NCBI RefSeq assembly: GCF_003665065.1 | Contig: NZ_RCHR01000001.1 | Location: 620,001-684,000 of the forward strand | Origin: Oceanobacillus piezotolerans | GTDB taxonomy: Bacteria > Bacillota > Bacilli > Bacillales > Amphibacillaceae | Length of the DNA stretch: 64,000 nt | Reading direction: 5' to 3' | Part shown: in pieces, positions 55,470-63,702 of the stretch | Numbering within the stretch: position 1 is the first letter of the stretch | Layout: each line of letters opens with the position of its first letter | Notes under the pieces: generated by a model | Told to the model about the DNA's origin: nothing | The model's database searches: none | What the model saw: only the letters and a program-made list of their open reading frames with translations | Translations under genes and position numbers: made by a program

Positions 55470-56501
55470 TTATTCCACTCCACTTTCCAGGATCTTGAAA
55501 GTCCCTTTTTCACAGTCAATTTCTGCTTCTACGCCATATGGCAATATAAATTTCGGTTCGGTATGACCAAAATTCAAGTTATAGAGAATCGGCAAATTCT
55601 CCAAATCATATTCCTTCATTACTTTTTGAATTTCTTCTTTATACTCATCGTAATATTTCTCATCCTGTGGTTTACCAAAAACAATTCCATTTGCTTTTTG
55701 AAGAATACCTTGTACAGCATAATTTCGTAACCAATATTTAATAAATTTTGGCTCCGGTTTTTCTTCTGATGTTTCAAAGAAAAGGATGCTATTCTCCCAA
55801 TATTTTTCTTCTGGCCAAAGTTCTGTTCCTTTTGCAAATTCCAGTACTTCTATACAACCACCAATCAAATGGCCTTGAACTGCACCTGATCCTTGAAGGA
55901 CCTCGTAACCCGTATTTTTCACCATCGTCCGTTGACGGTTCTTATTCCCTTCTATCCATTCTAGACGTTCACTCGTCCATTCATTAGCCGGTTGAATTTC
56001 ACCAATAATTTCATTTGAAAAGAGAGTTCGATTTATCATTTCAATCGTATAGGGATGCATCTCCACGTTTTCAGCAAAGTCGGTTAAAATGGCTGGACCA
56101 TAAAAAGAGGTGATTCCTGCTTTATGACAAAATAAATGGGAAACCGTCACATCAGAGTAGCCCATAAAGATTTTCGGATTTTCTCTTATAACATCGAAAT
56201 TAATAAATGGGAGCAGGCGAATACTATCTTCTCCACCAATGTTTGCAATGATACCTTTTATACTCTTATCCAGAAATGCTTCCATTAAATCTTCAGAACG
56301 AGCTTGTGGATTATTATAAAGATACTCTCCCCCTTTTAAACTATTCGGCATGGAGACCACTTCCAGCCCAAAGACCTTTTCAAGTCTCTCTACGCCTTGC
56401 TCATATCTCCATCTTAGTGCGGGTTCACCCGCTCCTCCCCAGGAAGGGCTTAATGTTGCAACACGATCTCCCGGCTGCAGTTTTTTTGGCTTAATTAACA
56501 T
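55470..56501 (-). CDS. S66 family peptidase (LD-carboxypeptidase/MccF-like)
   Basis: This 343-residue protein has IANIGGEDSIRLLPFINF, the nucleophile elbow FMGYSDVTVSHLFCHKAG (Ser) and late FGHTEPKFILPYG (His). Family S66 includes LdcA, which trims peptidoglycan tetrapeptides, and MccF, which inactivates microcin C-like Trojan-horse antibiotics. The length and sequence pattern fit the MccF side better, but this is not certain. Confidence 0.9.
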   Translation of the reverse strand: MLIKPKKLQPGDRVATLSPSWGGAGEPALRWRYEQGVERLEKVFGLEVVSMPNSLKGGEYLYNNPQARSEDLMEAFLDKSIKGIIANIGGEDSIRLLPFINFDVIRENPKIFMGYSDVTVSHLFCHKAGITSFYGPAILTDFAENVEMHPYTIEMINRTLFSNEIIGEIQPANEWTSERLEWIEGNKNRQRTMVKNTGYEVLQGSGAVQGHLIGGCIEVLEFAKGTELWPEEKYWENSILFFETSEEKPEPKFIKYWLRNYAVQGILQKANGIVFGKPQDEKYYDEYKEEIQKVMKEYDLENLPILYNLNFGHTEPKFILPYGVEAEIDCEKGTFKILESGVE

Positions 56502-56556
56502 ATAACTCCCACCCTTTTAAAAACTGATTTTTTATGTAGTTTTAGGTTAGTTAAAC

Positions 56557-56748
56557 TTACTTTCTTCTATCGTCAAATTTCCTTGACAAGTAGAAACATG
56601 ATAAACCAGAACCTAAAGAAATAATAAAAGGAATAATTGCGAGGAAAGGCATAATAACTGTCCAATATAGTAAATAAGCGCTTATAGCCAATATAAACTA
56701 ACTCACTTTAAGTAAAAAACTCGATGCAAACTGTTTTAACACAAGCAA
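56557..56748 (-). pseudogene. Small membrane protein with an in-frame TAG
   Basis: GGAGG lies eight bases before TTG 56748. The frame reads LVLKQFASSFLLKVS, meets TAG, and continues FILAISAYLLYWTVIMPFLA and on to SRKFDDRRK at 56557. It is one nonsense change away from an intact 63-residue, two-span protein. Confidence 0.55.
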
Positions 56749-56834
56749 AGTATCTGCCTCCTATTGCACCTTATAAATTAATTCTTTCTTAATGATAACA
56801 TAATTTTCAATGAGTATTTTTCAAAACATATTGA

Positions 56835-57176
56835 TTACTCTCTAGCCTGATTGTCTCTCCCGATACCTCTTTTAAAAACACCTATAAGCTTATCATATTC
56901 CCTCTCATATTTTTTCCATTTTATATAGTTATAAATAAGCTGAATTAAAAAAAGAACAAAGAAGAAAATGGACACCATAAGAAATTCAAGAAGAATTAAG
57001 TCTGCAAAAAAGTATATTACAATAAGTGAAACAACAAATACCGGAAGCGACCACACGGTACGAATCATTTTCCTTCTATATGTCAACTTATGATAAAAAA
57101 ATTCAAAACCTTTATCTTCTTTTTCTATATTTTTGAAAATTAACGATAATATCAATGTGACATTCCAAGTAATCAA
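56835..57176 (-). CDS. Membrane protein of unknown function
   Basis: The protein has two long hydrophobic segments (VFVVSLIVIYFFADLILLEF and the next) and charged flanks (KNIEKEDKGFEFFYHKL, KKYEREYDKLIG). An in-frame GTG at 57242 lies inside a terminator stem and is not credible. A TTG at 57176 gives ITWNVTLILSLIF as the start, but its ribosome site is weak. The family is not recognised. Confidence 0.55.
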   Translation of the reverse strand: MITWNVTLILSLIFKNIEKEDKGFEFFYHKLTYRRKMIRTVWSLPVFVVSLIVIYFFADLILLEFLMVSIFFFVLFLIQLIYNYIKWKKYEREYDKLIGVFKRGIGRDNQARE

Positions 57177-57210
57177 AATTTCTTTTCTATTATTTCTTCC
57201 CTTTACCAAC

Positions 57211-57243
57211 AAAAAAGGTGCTTCCCTTTTTAAAGGATGCACC
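57211..57243 (-). terminator. Terminator/attenuator-like hairpin ahead of the membrane gene
   Basis: On the minus strand GGTGC-CCTTT pairs with AAAGG-GCACC and is followed by TTTTTT. It lies in front of, not behind, the membrane-protein gene, and the next gene upstream (arr) points the other way. It could therefore work as a leader attenuator. Confidence 0.6.
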
Positions 57244-57366
57244 CTCCATATCTCTTCTCTCTACTTTCATTATACTACTAATTATACATTATTTATAGAC
57301 TACTCTTTGCCCCATTCCTATACTATACTGTAATACACAACTAAAAAGTAGGAGAGGTGTATCCGA

Positions 57367-57783
57367 ATGACTGACAAAAAAGATGTCTTAGATAATGGTC
57401 CTTTTTTTCATGGTACGAAAGCAGAACTAAAAATTGGAGATTTATTAGTACCTAATCACTTATCAAATTATCAAGATAAGAAATCTAACTATATATATTT
57501 TACTGCAACACTTGATGCTGCTAAATGGGGTGCTGAATTAGCTGCATCTAAGTTAAAAGAAAGAATTTATGTTGTCGAACCATTGGGTGAATTTGAAAAT
57601 GATCCGAACGTAACAGACAAAAGATTCCCTGGAAATCCAACTCGATCATATAGGTCGAAATCTCCTTTGAAAATAGTCGCTGAATTAAGTTCATGGGAAA
57701 GACATTCTGATGAACAAATAAATCATATGCTCTCCTCTTTAAAAGAATTACGTGAACAAGGGAAGGCTGTCATATATGATTAA
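57367..57783 (+). CDS. arr: Rifampin ADP-ribosyltransferase (Arr)
   Basis: This 138-residue protein has the Arr pattern: PFFHGTKAELKIGDLLVPN, NYIYFTATLDAAKWGAELA, IYVVEPLGEFENDPNVTDKR and PGNPTRSYRS. The His, Tyr and Asp residues that bind NAD are kept. Arr transfers ADP-ribose from NAD to the C23 hydroxyl of rifamycins and inactivates them. AGGAGAGG precedes ATG. It has its own terminator, and no mobile element flanks it. Confidence 0.92.
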   Translation: MTDKKDVLDNGPFFHGTKAELKIGDLLVPNHLSNYQDKKSNYIYFTATLDAAKWGAELAASKLKERIYVVEPLGEFENDPNVTDKRFPGNPTRSYRSKSPLKIVAELSSWERHSDEQINHMLSSLKELREQGKAVIYD

Positions 57784-57874
57784 TCCTTAAATCAAAAGGG
57801 TAACGCATTAAATGAACCAAAAATTAATTTGTCTTTGCACACCAAGGTGCACAAAAACAAGATTAATCATTAAA

Positions 57875-57904
57875 AAATGGCTTATCAATCTCGATAAGCC
57901 ATTT
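57875..57904. terminator. Terminator between convergent arr and yfiT-like genes
   Basis: AAATGGCTTATC (57875-57886) pairs perfectly with GATAAGCCATTT (57893-57904). It can serve both convergent genes. Confidence 0.8.
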
Positions 57905-57914
57905 CCTATATGGT

Positions 57915-58424
57915 TTATTTTGATAATGCAATTTTTATATGAGCAAGGTGATGCTCTTCATGCCAAGCTAATTTTGCAACTTTTGTTGCCACTGTTATTT
58001 TACCGTTTATCTCGTGAGTAAAAGTCCGATCTAACTGTTCCTCAGTTAAACTTTTACCTAAAGACACGATGCGTTCATTGATACCTTCTAGCATTTTAAT
58101 TGAACTTTCTACAGGAAGGTTTGTATCTGGTTGAATTGCCCACTTATCTTGATCAAATTCCGGTACTGTAGGATTCTCATCTGTTAAAGCAAGCTTCAAA
58201 CGCTGATACATATTTAACTGAGAATCTGCAATGTGGTGAACAAGTTGACGAACTGTCCAGCTGCCTTCACGATAAGTTTTGCTTAATTCCTCATCACTTA
58301 ATGAGTTTACTGTTTCTCTTAATCGAATGGTATAAGTTTCGATTTCCTTTAACCATTCTTGAATATTTTCTAATGTTACTTTTTCAGGTACTTGTAGTTG
58401 CCCAATAGGATATTTAACATCCAT
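57915..58424 (-). CDS. YfiT-like bacillithiol transferase (DinB superfamily)
   Basis: This 169-residue protein starts MDVKYPIGQLQVPEKVTLEN and has WTVRQLVHHIADSQLNMYQR, FDQDKWA and LAWHEEHHLAHIKIAL, as in Bacillus subtilis YfiT/BstA. The three His residues bind a metal ion, and the enzyme transfers bacillithiol to electrophiles. The gene converges with arr. Confidence 0.9.
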   Translation of the reverse strand: MDVKYPIGQLQVPEKVTLENIQEWLKEIETYTIRLRETVNSLSDEELSKTYREGSWTVRQLVHHIADSQLNMYQRLKLALTDENPTVPEFDQDKWAIQPDTNLPVESSIKMLEGINERIVSLGKSLTEEQLDRTFTHEINGKITVATKVAKLAWHEEHHLAHIKIALSK

Positions 58425-58759
58425 TTTAATTCCCCATTTCTATAATTATTATTATTAACTTAATTATCTCACAAACAGCGTTTTATTTTAACTATAATAT
58501 CTAATTACTTTGTTATTCAAGAAATTAAAACCAATTAGTGACTAGAACTTAATTTCTTTGATACTTTCCAATTTCCTGTTCCTTACTACTATATACGTAA
58601 AATAGCGTTCGTATATTGACGTATCCACTGGCTAAAGCCCCAAAATCTCATTTGAAGAGTAAACAATTTTTTTAATACCACTTGATAATGTTCGTGCCCC
58701 TACTCATTCCTTCATTTCCCTTTATATATTTAATAAAGATCAGAAGTGAAATTAGTAAA
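58425..58759. other. Gene-free interval
   Basis: No independent gene is seen. Part of it (58680-58760) is open in the frame that restores the C-terminus of the DUF4306 protein, so it may be that gene's former 3' end. Confidence 0.35.
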
Positions 58760-59065
58760 TTATGTGAAATGATTCGTGTTATTGTATTCTTTCTCCATAC
58801 TAAGTAAATGCTTATTATTAAAAGACTGATAGACTGCATATCTTTTAAATTGGAAAAAAGGATAAAATTTTACGGCATATATAAAGTAGTCTAATTGCGA
58901 TATATCGGATTTATGTATTATTTCACCATTAAACGTTTTGGAAAAAAATGCAGTATATTTCCATTCATAGGAATTATACCTTATATAGCTTCCTTCGTAC
59001 CAGGTAACAAATGTGGACAGAAGCAAGACAGAAATTCCAACTAGATACTTAATGACAAACTTCAC
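58760..59065 (-). pseudogene. DUF4306 (YjdJ-like) protein with a probable C-terminal frameshift
   Basis: The start (KYLVGISVLLLSTFVTWYEG, YEWKYTAFFSKTFNG, DISQLDYFIYAVKFYPFF) matches YjdJ/DUF4306. After FYPFF the expected second membrane helix is missing from this frame but appears in another (MQSISLLIISIYLVW). One indel near 58855 would rejoin them. The present C-terminus (KRYAVYQSFNNKHL) looks out of frame. Confidence 0.6.
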
Positions 59066-59237
59066 CTATCTTTCTCCTTTAGTTAATTCTCTTTTGAAAA
59101 AATCCTCACTTGGTCATAGCTAAGTTTGAACTAAAAGGAAAAGTGTTTTTAGCTAAAGGCAAGAGCTTGCTTTCTTATCTTTTCGAAAAACAAGAGCAAC
59201 TATGAATAAAAATTTAATCGGTAAGAAAGCTCTTAAT

Positions 59238-59363
59238 CTAACGATTTTCTTTTATCTGTTTTAATAATTCAATTATTTCTTGTTGTTGTTTATATCCTTT
59301 TCGCATGTGTCCTTCTATTGATAATAGAGTAATAAATATTACGATAAAAATTATAATAGCCAC
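59238..59363 (-). CDS. 41-residue single-span membrane peptide
   Basis: GTG 59363 opens a frame with a membrane segment (AIIIFIVIFITLLSI) and a charged tail EGHMRKGYKQQQEIIELL. This resembles small Bacillus membrane proteins whose tails contain IIELLKEIK. The ribosome site is weak (GGGGATTTGAAAA). Confidence 0.5.
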   Translation of the reverse strand: MAIIIFIVIFITLLSIEGHMRKGYKQQQEIIELLKQIKENR

Positions 59364-59549
59364 TTTTCAAATCCCCATTCTTCCATTCTTATTCAAATGT
59401 TCACTCCTCACATTTAAATAGATGTACAAATTAATATTACCTTTCAGAAAACGAGATGGTCCTTCATTTATTTCTAATTTGATAAAAGGATGATACATCT
59501 GATGCATCATCCCTTAGAATTTTAAAAGCCTCATTTAATACCTGAATGT

Positions 59550-59966
59550 TTACACTTGATTAATTTTACTTTCATCCAAATATGCAACTTCCCATAAATG
59601 ACCATCTAAATCCTGAAAACCCCAAATATACATGAAACCATGGTCTTGCGGCTCACTTAAAGATTTACCACCAGATGACAATGCTTTATTTACTAACTCG
59701 TCCACTTGATCCCTACTGTCAGCTGAAAAGCTGAAAATTGCTTCAGCAGAAGTAGTAGTATCCACAATATCCTTCTTACTAAATCCTTTGAAACGTTCCT
59801 CATTCATAATCATAGCAAAGATATTTTCACTGATGATCATGCAAGATGTAGTTTCATCAGAGAATTGTGGGTTGAACTCAAAACCAAGGTTTTTGAAAAA
59901 AATGGTGGATTTGTTCACGTCTTTTACAGATAAATTGATAAAGATATTTTTGGATGTGAATGCCAT
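59550..59966 (-). CDS. VOC family protein
   Basis: ATG 59966 follows AAGGAGG by eight bases; the ATG at 60023 is not supported. The sequence KNIFINLSVKDVNKSTIFF, SCMIISENIFAMIM and GHLWEVAYLDES matches the glyoxalase-like proteins annotated near DNA-damage or stress genes in bacilli. The function is unknown. Confidence 0.9.
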   Translation of the reverse strand: MAFTSKNIFINLSVKDVNKSTIFFKNLGFEFNPQFSDETTSCMIISENIFAMIMNEERFKGFSKKDIVDTTTSAEAIFSFSADSRDQVDELVNKALSSGGKSLSEPQDHGFMYIWGFQDLDGHLWEVAYLDESKINQV

Positions 59967-60219
59967 TCTTATAACCTCCTTGAAAATAACTGGCAAGTTA
60001 GCCTTATCATTTAAGTTTTTCAATGTATGTCCCTAAATATTCCACTTTTCTCTACGTCATCTATACATTAAATAGCCTTGCTTTTGGAATTCCATTTATT
60101 TCAAATCTCTAAAGTTATTCATCTCTGTATTTTTTTCGTCTTTACTCTACAAAACTGCCCCTTTAGTAGTATATATTCTTTCTAAATTAGTACGGATCCT
60201 TCTTGAACCAATCTGTTGA

Positions 60220-60336
60220 TTAAGAAGATTTTTCCTCATTATTTTTTAAAAACTGCCTGATTTCTTGGATAGAGATTCCTAAGTTAAAAGCCTCTTCAAT
60301 AAGTTCAATCCACTCTTCATCTAATTCTGTAACCAT
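60220..60336 (-). CDS. SinI-family antirepressor
   Basis: This 38-residue protein starts at ATG 60336, preceded by GGGGGGG. It reads VTELDEEWIELIEEAFNLGI and SIQEIRQFLKNN, matching the SinI helical hook that binds SinR and blocks its DNA binding. In Bacillus this relieves repression of biofilm matrix genes. No SinR gene is adjacent, so it acts on a distant partner or belongs to a SinI-like group. Confidence 0.85.
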   Translation of the reverse strand: MVTELDEEWIELIEEAFNLGISIQEIRQFLKNNEEKSS

Positions 60337-60474
60337 CTTAAAACCCCCCCAAAATATGTAATATTTTAGGTAGCACAGCCATCATAGTTCATAACCTTAG
60401 ACCTGTAGCTTTGCGTCCCAGTCTTTCGATTGGTTTGCCTTTTCTGTTTTATTACAGGATACCTATACAAATAA

Positions 60475-60514
60475 TACCAAATATTGGTAGAAATAAATTG
60501 GTAATCTTTACCAA
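60475..60514 (+). promoter_or_regulatory. Paired palindromes ahead of plus-strand small ORFs
   Basis: TACCAA-ATA-TTGGTA (60475-60489) and TTGGTAA-TCT-TTACCAA (60498-60514) are two inverted repeats built from the same half-site, with centres 24 bases apart. They end 33 bases before the first ATG. This looks like a cooperative operator pair. Confidence 0.5.
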
Positions 60515-60547
60515 AAATTTCGACACATTCTGCGAAAATAAAAATAC

Positions 60548-60682
60548 ATGATTGGGGATTTAATTGATAATTTCGGTAGGATTATAAACAACCTATTAAA
60601 CTGCAACGCTAATGAAATAGTAAAAAATGAAATTATTGAAGTGACTAAACTTTTTTGTGAGTCGATACTAGCTGAGGTATAA
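60548..60682 (+). CDS. 44-residue plus-strand ORF
   Basis: The frame reads MIGDLIDNFGRIINNLLNCN and EIVKNEIIEVTKLFCESIL, predicted helical. No ribosome site is seen. It is supported mainly by the operator-like repeats in front and by the small ORF behind it on the same strand. Confidence 0.3.
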   Translation: MIGDLIDNFGRIINNLLNCNANEIVKNEIIEVTKLFCESILAEV

Positions 60683-60713
60683 CTTATAGGAAAGCTAAGA
60701 AGCATAGGAAATA

Positions 60714-60800
60714 ATGACGAAAAAGAGGATTTCTAACCGACCCAACGGTAGTGTGTTTGCTCGTAGAAACAGGTCCAGGTCTAGCCGAAGAAATGAATAA
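60714..60800 (+). CDS. 28-residue arginine-rich ORF
   Basis: ATG 60714 follows AGGAAATA. The frame reads MTKKRISNRPNGSVFARRNR and ends SRSSRRNE, with eight Arg and two Lys in 28 residues. It recalls nucleic-acid-binding or spore-associated basic peptides, but no family is recognised. AAGAA and TTCTT followed by T-rich sequence lie just after it and could be a weak terminator. Confidence 0.35.
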   Translation: MTKKRISNRPNGSVFARRNRSRSSRRNE

Positions 60801-60940
60801 TCCTTCTTTTTTATATCCAGAGATACACCTAATTGTACAAAGGTAGAAATAATTATAATGGCATGAGAGGATTCTAATGTACGGTGTTAAAAATGCTATT
60901 TATTCTCACAAGAAACTTGTGACCAAAAGCTATCCATCTT

Positions 60941-61600
60941 TTAAAGAACTTTACTAAAATCAAAAGTATTCTCTTCAATATAGATTTTTTCCTGAGTACT
61001 TTTAATAACAACGTCGAAATTCTTACTGTATGGATGCATAAATACCTCATACTGAATACGCCGTTCATGGTGAGATTGCTTTAAATAATCGAAATTCGCT
61101 CCTCTTTCCTCGATATCCCGCCCAACTCGTCTCACAAGTTCCGTAGCACCATCTGTATAAAAATAAATTAGAAGATCAAATAACTCAGGACTAATAAAAG
61201 CAACACTCATACCCTCTACAATGGTTAATTTATTTTGCGAAGAGAGAATTTCACTTTCTAAATAATGTGCATCAATCGTACGTAAATTCATCCCTTCTCT
61301 AAGCATAAGTATATCTCTTTCTAAGGAGGGTAAATGATGTGCTGCTGGGTGGCATGCTGTCATTTTATAATGATGTAATTCTCCTTTATGTGTGTAGTCA
61401 ATAAATGTAGATTTTCGCACAGTAGAACTCAAGATATATGGGTCCGTATTAAGATAGTTTATACCGCATTTCAACTCTTCCATTAGCATATGTGCAAAAG
61501 TCGTCTTTCCAGCGGCCCCATGACCAGAGACCCCAATAATCAGCTTCATATTAGATTTATAAATCCAGCGTACTATTTCTTGTATTAATGTATCCACCAT
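60941..61600 (-). CDS. Uridine kinase-like P-loop protein
   Basis: The protein has the Walker A motif GVSGHGAAGKTTFAHML, then YLNTDPYILSS and EGMSVAFISPELFDLLIYF, as in uridine/phosphoribulokinase-like kinases of bacilli. The start at ATG 61600 (MVDTLIQEIVRWI) matches relatives; an ATG at 61615 is also open. Substrate not certain. Confidence 0.85.
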   Translation of the reverse strand: MVDTLIQEIVRWIYKSNMKLIIGVSGHGAAGKTTFAHMLMEELKCGINYLNTDPYILSSTVRKSTFIDYTHKGELHHYKMTACHPAAHHLPSLERDILMLREGMNLRTIDAHYLESEILSSQNKLTIVEGMSVAFISPELFDLLIYFYTDGATELVRRVGRDIEERGANFDYLKQSHHERRIQYEVFMHPYSKNFDVVIKSTQEKIYIEENTFDFSKVL

Positions 61601-61735
61601 TCTCCCACTTTTCAAATGTTCTTTTCTTTAGTGAAATTCTATCTCTGATATATAACAGAGAGGTCATTTTTCCTTGTTTCACAAATTAGTACGATACTTT
61701 AAAATTTAAATTTCTATATTGAAGCGTGGCACACG

Positions 61736-61942
61736 TTACTTCAACAAATTAATTCTGTTTTTCTTCAACATAAATACCCAACATATATAAGTAAAATAAC
61801 CAATAATTATTGGCAAAACAGGGGCAATACTGAATTTTTCAGGTAAATAGATAAACAAGATTAAAGTAAATATAAAGGCTGGAATCATAAGCCATAACCA
61901 TACTCTTACTCTTTTATTTTTTAAAGTTAGTTCAAATTCCAT
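61736..61942 (-). CDS. Small two-helix membrane protein
   Basis: GGAGGATTGAAGG precedes ATG 61942. The 68-residue protein has two membrane segments (WLWLMIPAFIFTLILFIYL and IIIGYFTYICWVFML) and basic ends. The function is unknown. Confidence 0.6.
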   Translation of the reverse strand: MEFELTLKNKRVRVWLWLMIPAFIFTLILFIYLPEKFSIAPVLPIIIGYFTYICWVFMLKKNRINLLK

Positions 61943-62015
61943 CCTTCAATCCTCCACTTATTAAACTCAACTGGCCCATTAATAATTTAACTTGTCCGTT
62001 AAAATATCATTTTTG

Positions 62016-62546
62016 TTATCTATGGTATTCAATTAACCAACAGTCCTCATACACTCCTTCATGTAACTCTTTTTTAGGAAGTAACTTTACCTTTTTAAAA
62101 CAACATTTCTCATAGCAACGAATAGCCCTTATATTTCTTACTTGAGGATCCATTACTACTCTATCCGCATTCTTTTCTGAAGTTAAAAAATCAACCATTG
62201 ATGAAACAAGTAATGTTCCAATACCTCTATTCCAATAATCTACTTCGCCAATAAATTGGTCTATTCCATAAATATTTTCTGTAACATATCCATAATCTTC
62301 TTTCGTTTTATTATCTAATTTATAGAATTGAATATATCCGATCTTTTCCCCATTAAATTCCACCATACATTTGCCCACATCATCTTCAGAAGCATAAAAG
62401 ACTTTTTGAACCATATCGAAATCAAAGGGCTTGTCCCTTCCTTCATAAAATTCAAGAACTCGTGGGTCAGAAAGCCATTTCGTTAACAGATACTTATCTT
62501 TATCTTCTAATTTACGAACTTTTAGACGACCATTTTGAAACAACAT
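62016..62546 (-). CDS. AAC(6')-like GNAT acetyltransferase
   Basis: ATG 62546 follows GAGGGAGATA. The protein reads LKVRKLEDKDKYLLTKWLSD, YGIDQFIGEVDYWNRGIGT and VMDPQVRNIRAIRCYEKCCF, the arrangement of the aminoglycoside 6'-N-acetyltransferase branch (AacA4/AAC(6')-like). Many chromosomal relatives are not resistance enzymes, so drug activity is uncertain. Confidence 0.85.
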   Translation of the reverse strand: MLFQNGRLKVRKLEDKDKYLLTKWLSDPRVLEFYEGRDKPFDFDMVQKVFYASEDDVGKCMVEFNGEKIGYIQFYKLDNKTKEDYGYVTENIYGIDQFIGEVDYWNRGIGTLLVSSMVDFLTSEKNADRVVMDPQVRNIRAIRCYEKCCFKKVKLLPKKELHEGVYEDCWLIEYHR

Positions 62547-62876
62547 TATCTCCCTCACTCTTAGAATTACACTTTTAAATTATCCTTAATTTCTCAATAC
62601 CTGATTATAGTATCATATTATTCTAAATAATTTTATGACCTTCTCAAAAAATATAAGTCACTTTTTAACTTCCCTCTATAACTCAACTTCCAATAATTAC
62701 AACTAGCAAACCGAAAATAATAAACATAAGATTGTATCCCCAATAAGTTTGCTTCCATTCTCGTTAAATCTTTCTTTCCATTATAAGTCTTTCCATATAC
62801 TTTATAAAATTACCAAGATAGGCAAAAATCTTCTTCACCTATCACTATTATAAAAATTCCTTCTACACATCTTCTT
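62547..62876. other. Gene-free interval
   Basis: A minus-strand stretch near 62690-62760 reads EWKQTYWGYNLMFIIFGLLV without a usable start, perhaps the end of a lost small membrane protein. Nothing else is supported. Confidence 0.35.
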
Positions 62877-63429
62877 TCATCTATTCATCGAAGATTCGTA
62901 TTCCTTAAGTGAATTATTAAATCCAGATAATGTTGCACTATCTTTCAATCGACTGACTATTTTTTTGGCACATTCCATCAAAGAATTGGTGTATGTATTA
63001 ACCTCCACATCGTAAATTTCTCTCTGATGCACAAAACTAAGCTGAGAAACTGCTTGACCGATTCTGCGATCCCCTCTGACCTGTTCTCTACGTTTAAGCT
63101 CCTCGACGGGACAATGAACTCCCACAAGAAGAATTGGATAAGAGTTCAGAGTTCCATAAAATTTTCTTAATGTTAAAGGGTCATGAAGAATTTGATCTAG
63201 TATTAAGTTAATGCCTTGATCTGAGAACATTGCTACATTTTTATAATAAAAATATTCTGTTTCTAGAGGGATTAGCCGTTGATTTTCTCTATCTTCCATC
63301 TTTTCTATGACTAAATCATAATCATCTATGCTAAAAACAAAAAATTCAGGAAGTAATTTTATTATCTCCTAAAGTTGATTTTCCTGAACTTGATACACCA
63401 TTTAGAACTATAATCCTTCCTTTTTCCAC
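62877..63429 (-). pseudogene. Chloramphenicol phosphotransferase-like protein, frameshifted after the P-loop
   Basis: GTG 63429 reads EKGRIIVLNGVSSSGKSTL, then shifts. EIIKLLPEFFVFSIDDYDLV and the remainder, ending LKEYESSMNR, continue in another frame and include VGVHCPVEELKRREQVRGDR, the CPT signature. One missing base at about 63370 separates the P-loop from the rest. CPT phosphorylates chloramphenicol; relatives phosphorylate other small molecules. Confidence 0.82.
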
Positions 63430-63652
63430 AAACAACACCCCAATTTTTTCAGTTTTAAAGAGATTCAATGCCTATCTATAGATTTCCTGCTTCTGCCTCT
63501 ATTGTGAAAACTTAACTGTTCAACTCTAGTCATTATTACTTTGAATTATTCCAAAACAATCTGACTTCGTATTTATTGCTAATTTTAAGACAATACTCTA
63601 CACTGTTTTAGTTTCTGTATATTTACCATATAAAAGGGGAAATTACTACCAA

Positions 63653-63666
63653 GAATTCTAGAATTC
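63653..63666. promoter_or_regulatory. 14-bp palindrome upstream of the MFS gene
   Basis: GAATTCTAGAATTC is a perfect palindrome 36 bases before the MFS start, between a T-rich promoter-like region and the ribosome site. It would suit a dimeric repressor of an efflux gene. Confidence 0.45.
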
Positions 63667-63702
63667 AATGGTGGAAAATATTCTTGTCAGCGGAGGAAGA
63701 TA

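Noticed and set aside
60508-60705. 65-codon minus-strand frame MLLSFPISYTSASIDSQKSL.
   Set aside because: No ribosome site, and it lies opposite the plus-strand small ORFs and palindromes; likely a shadow.
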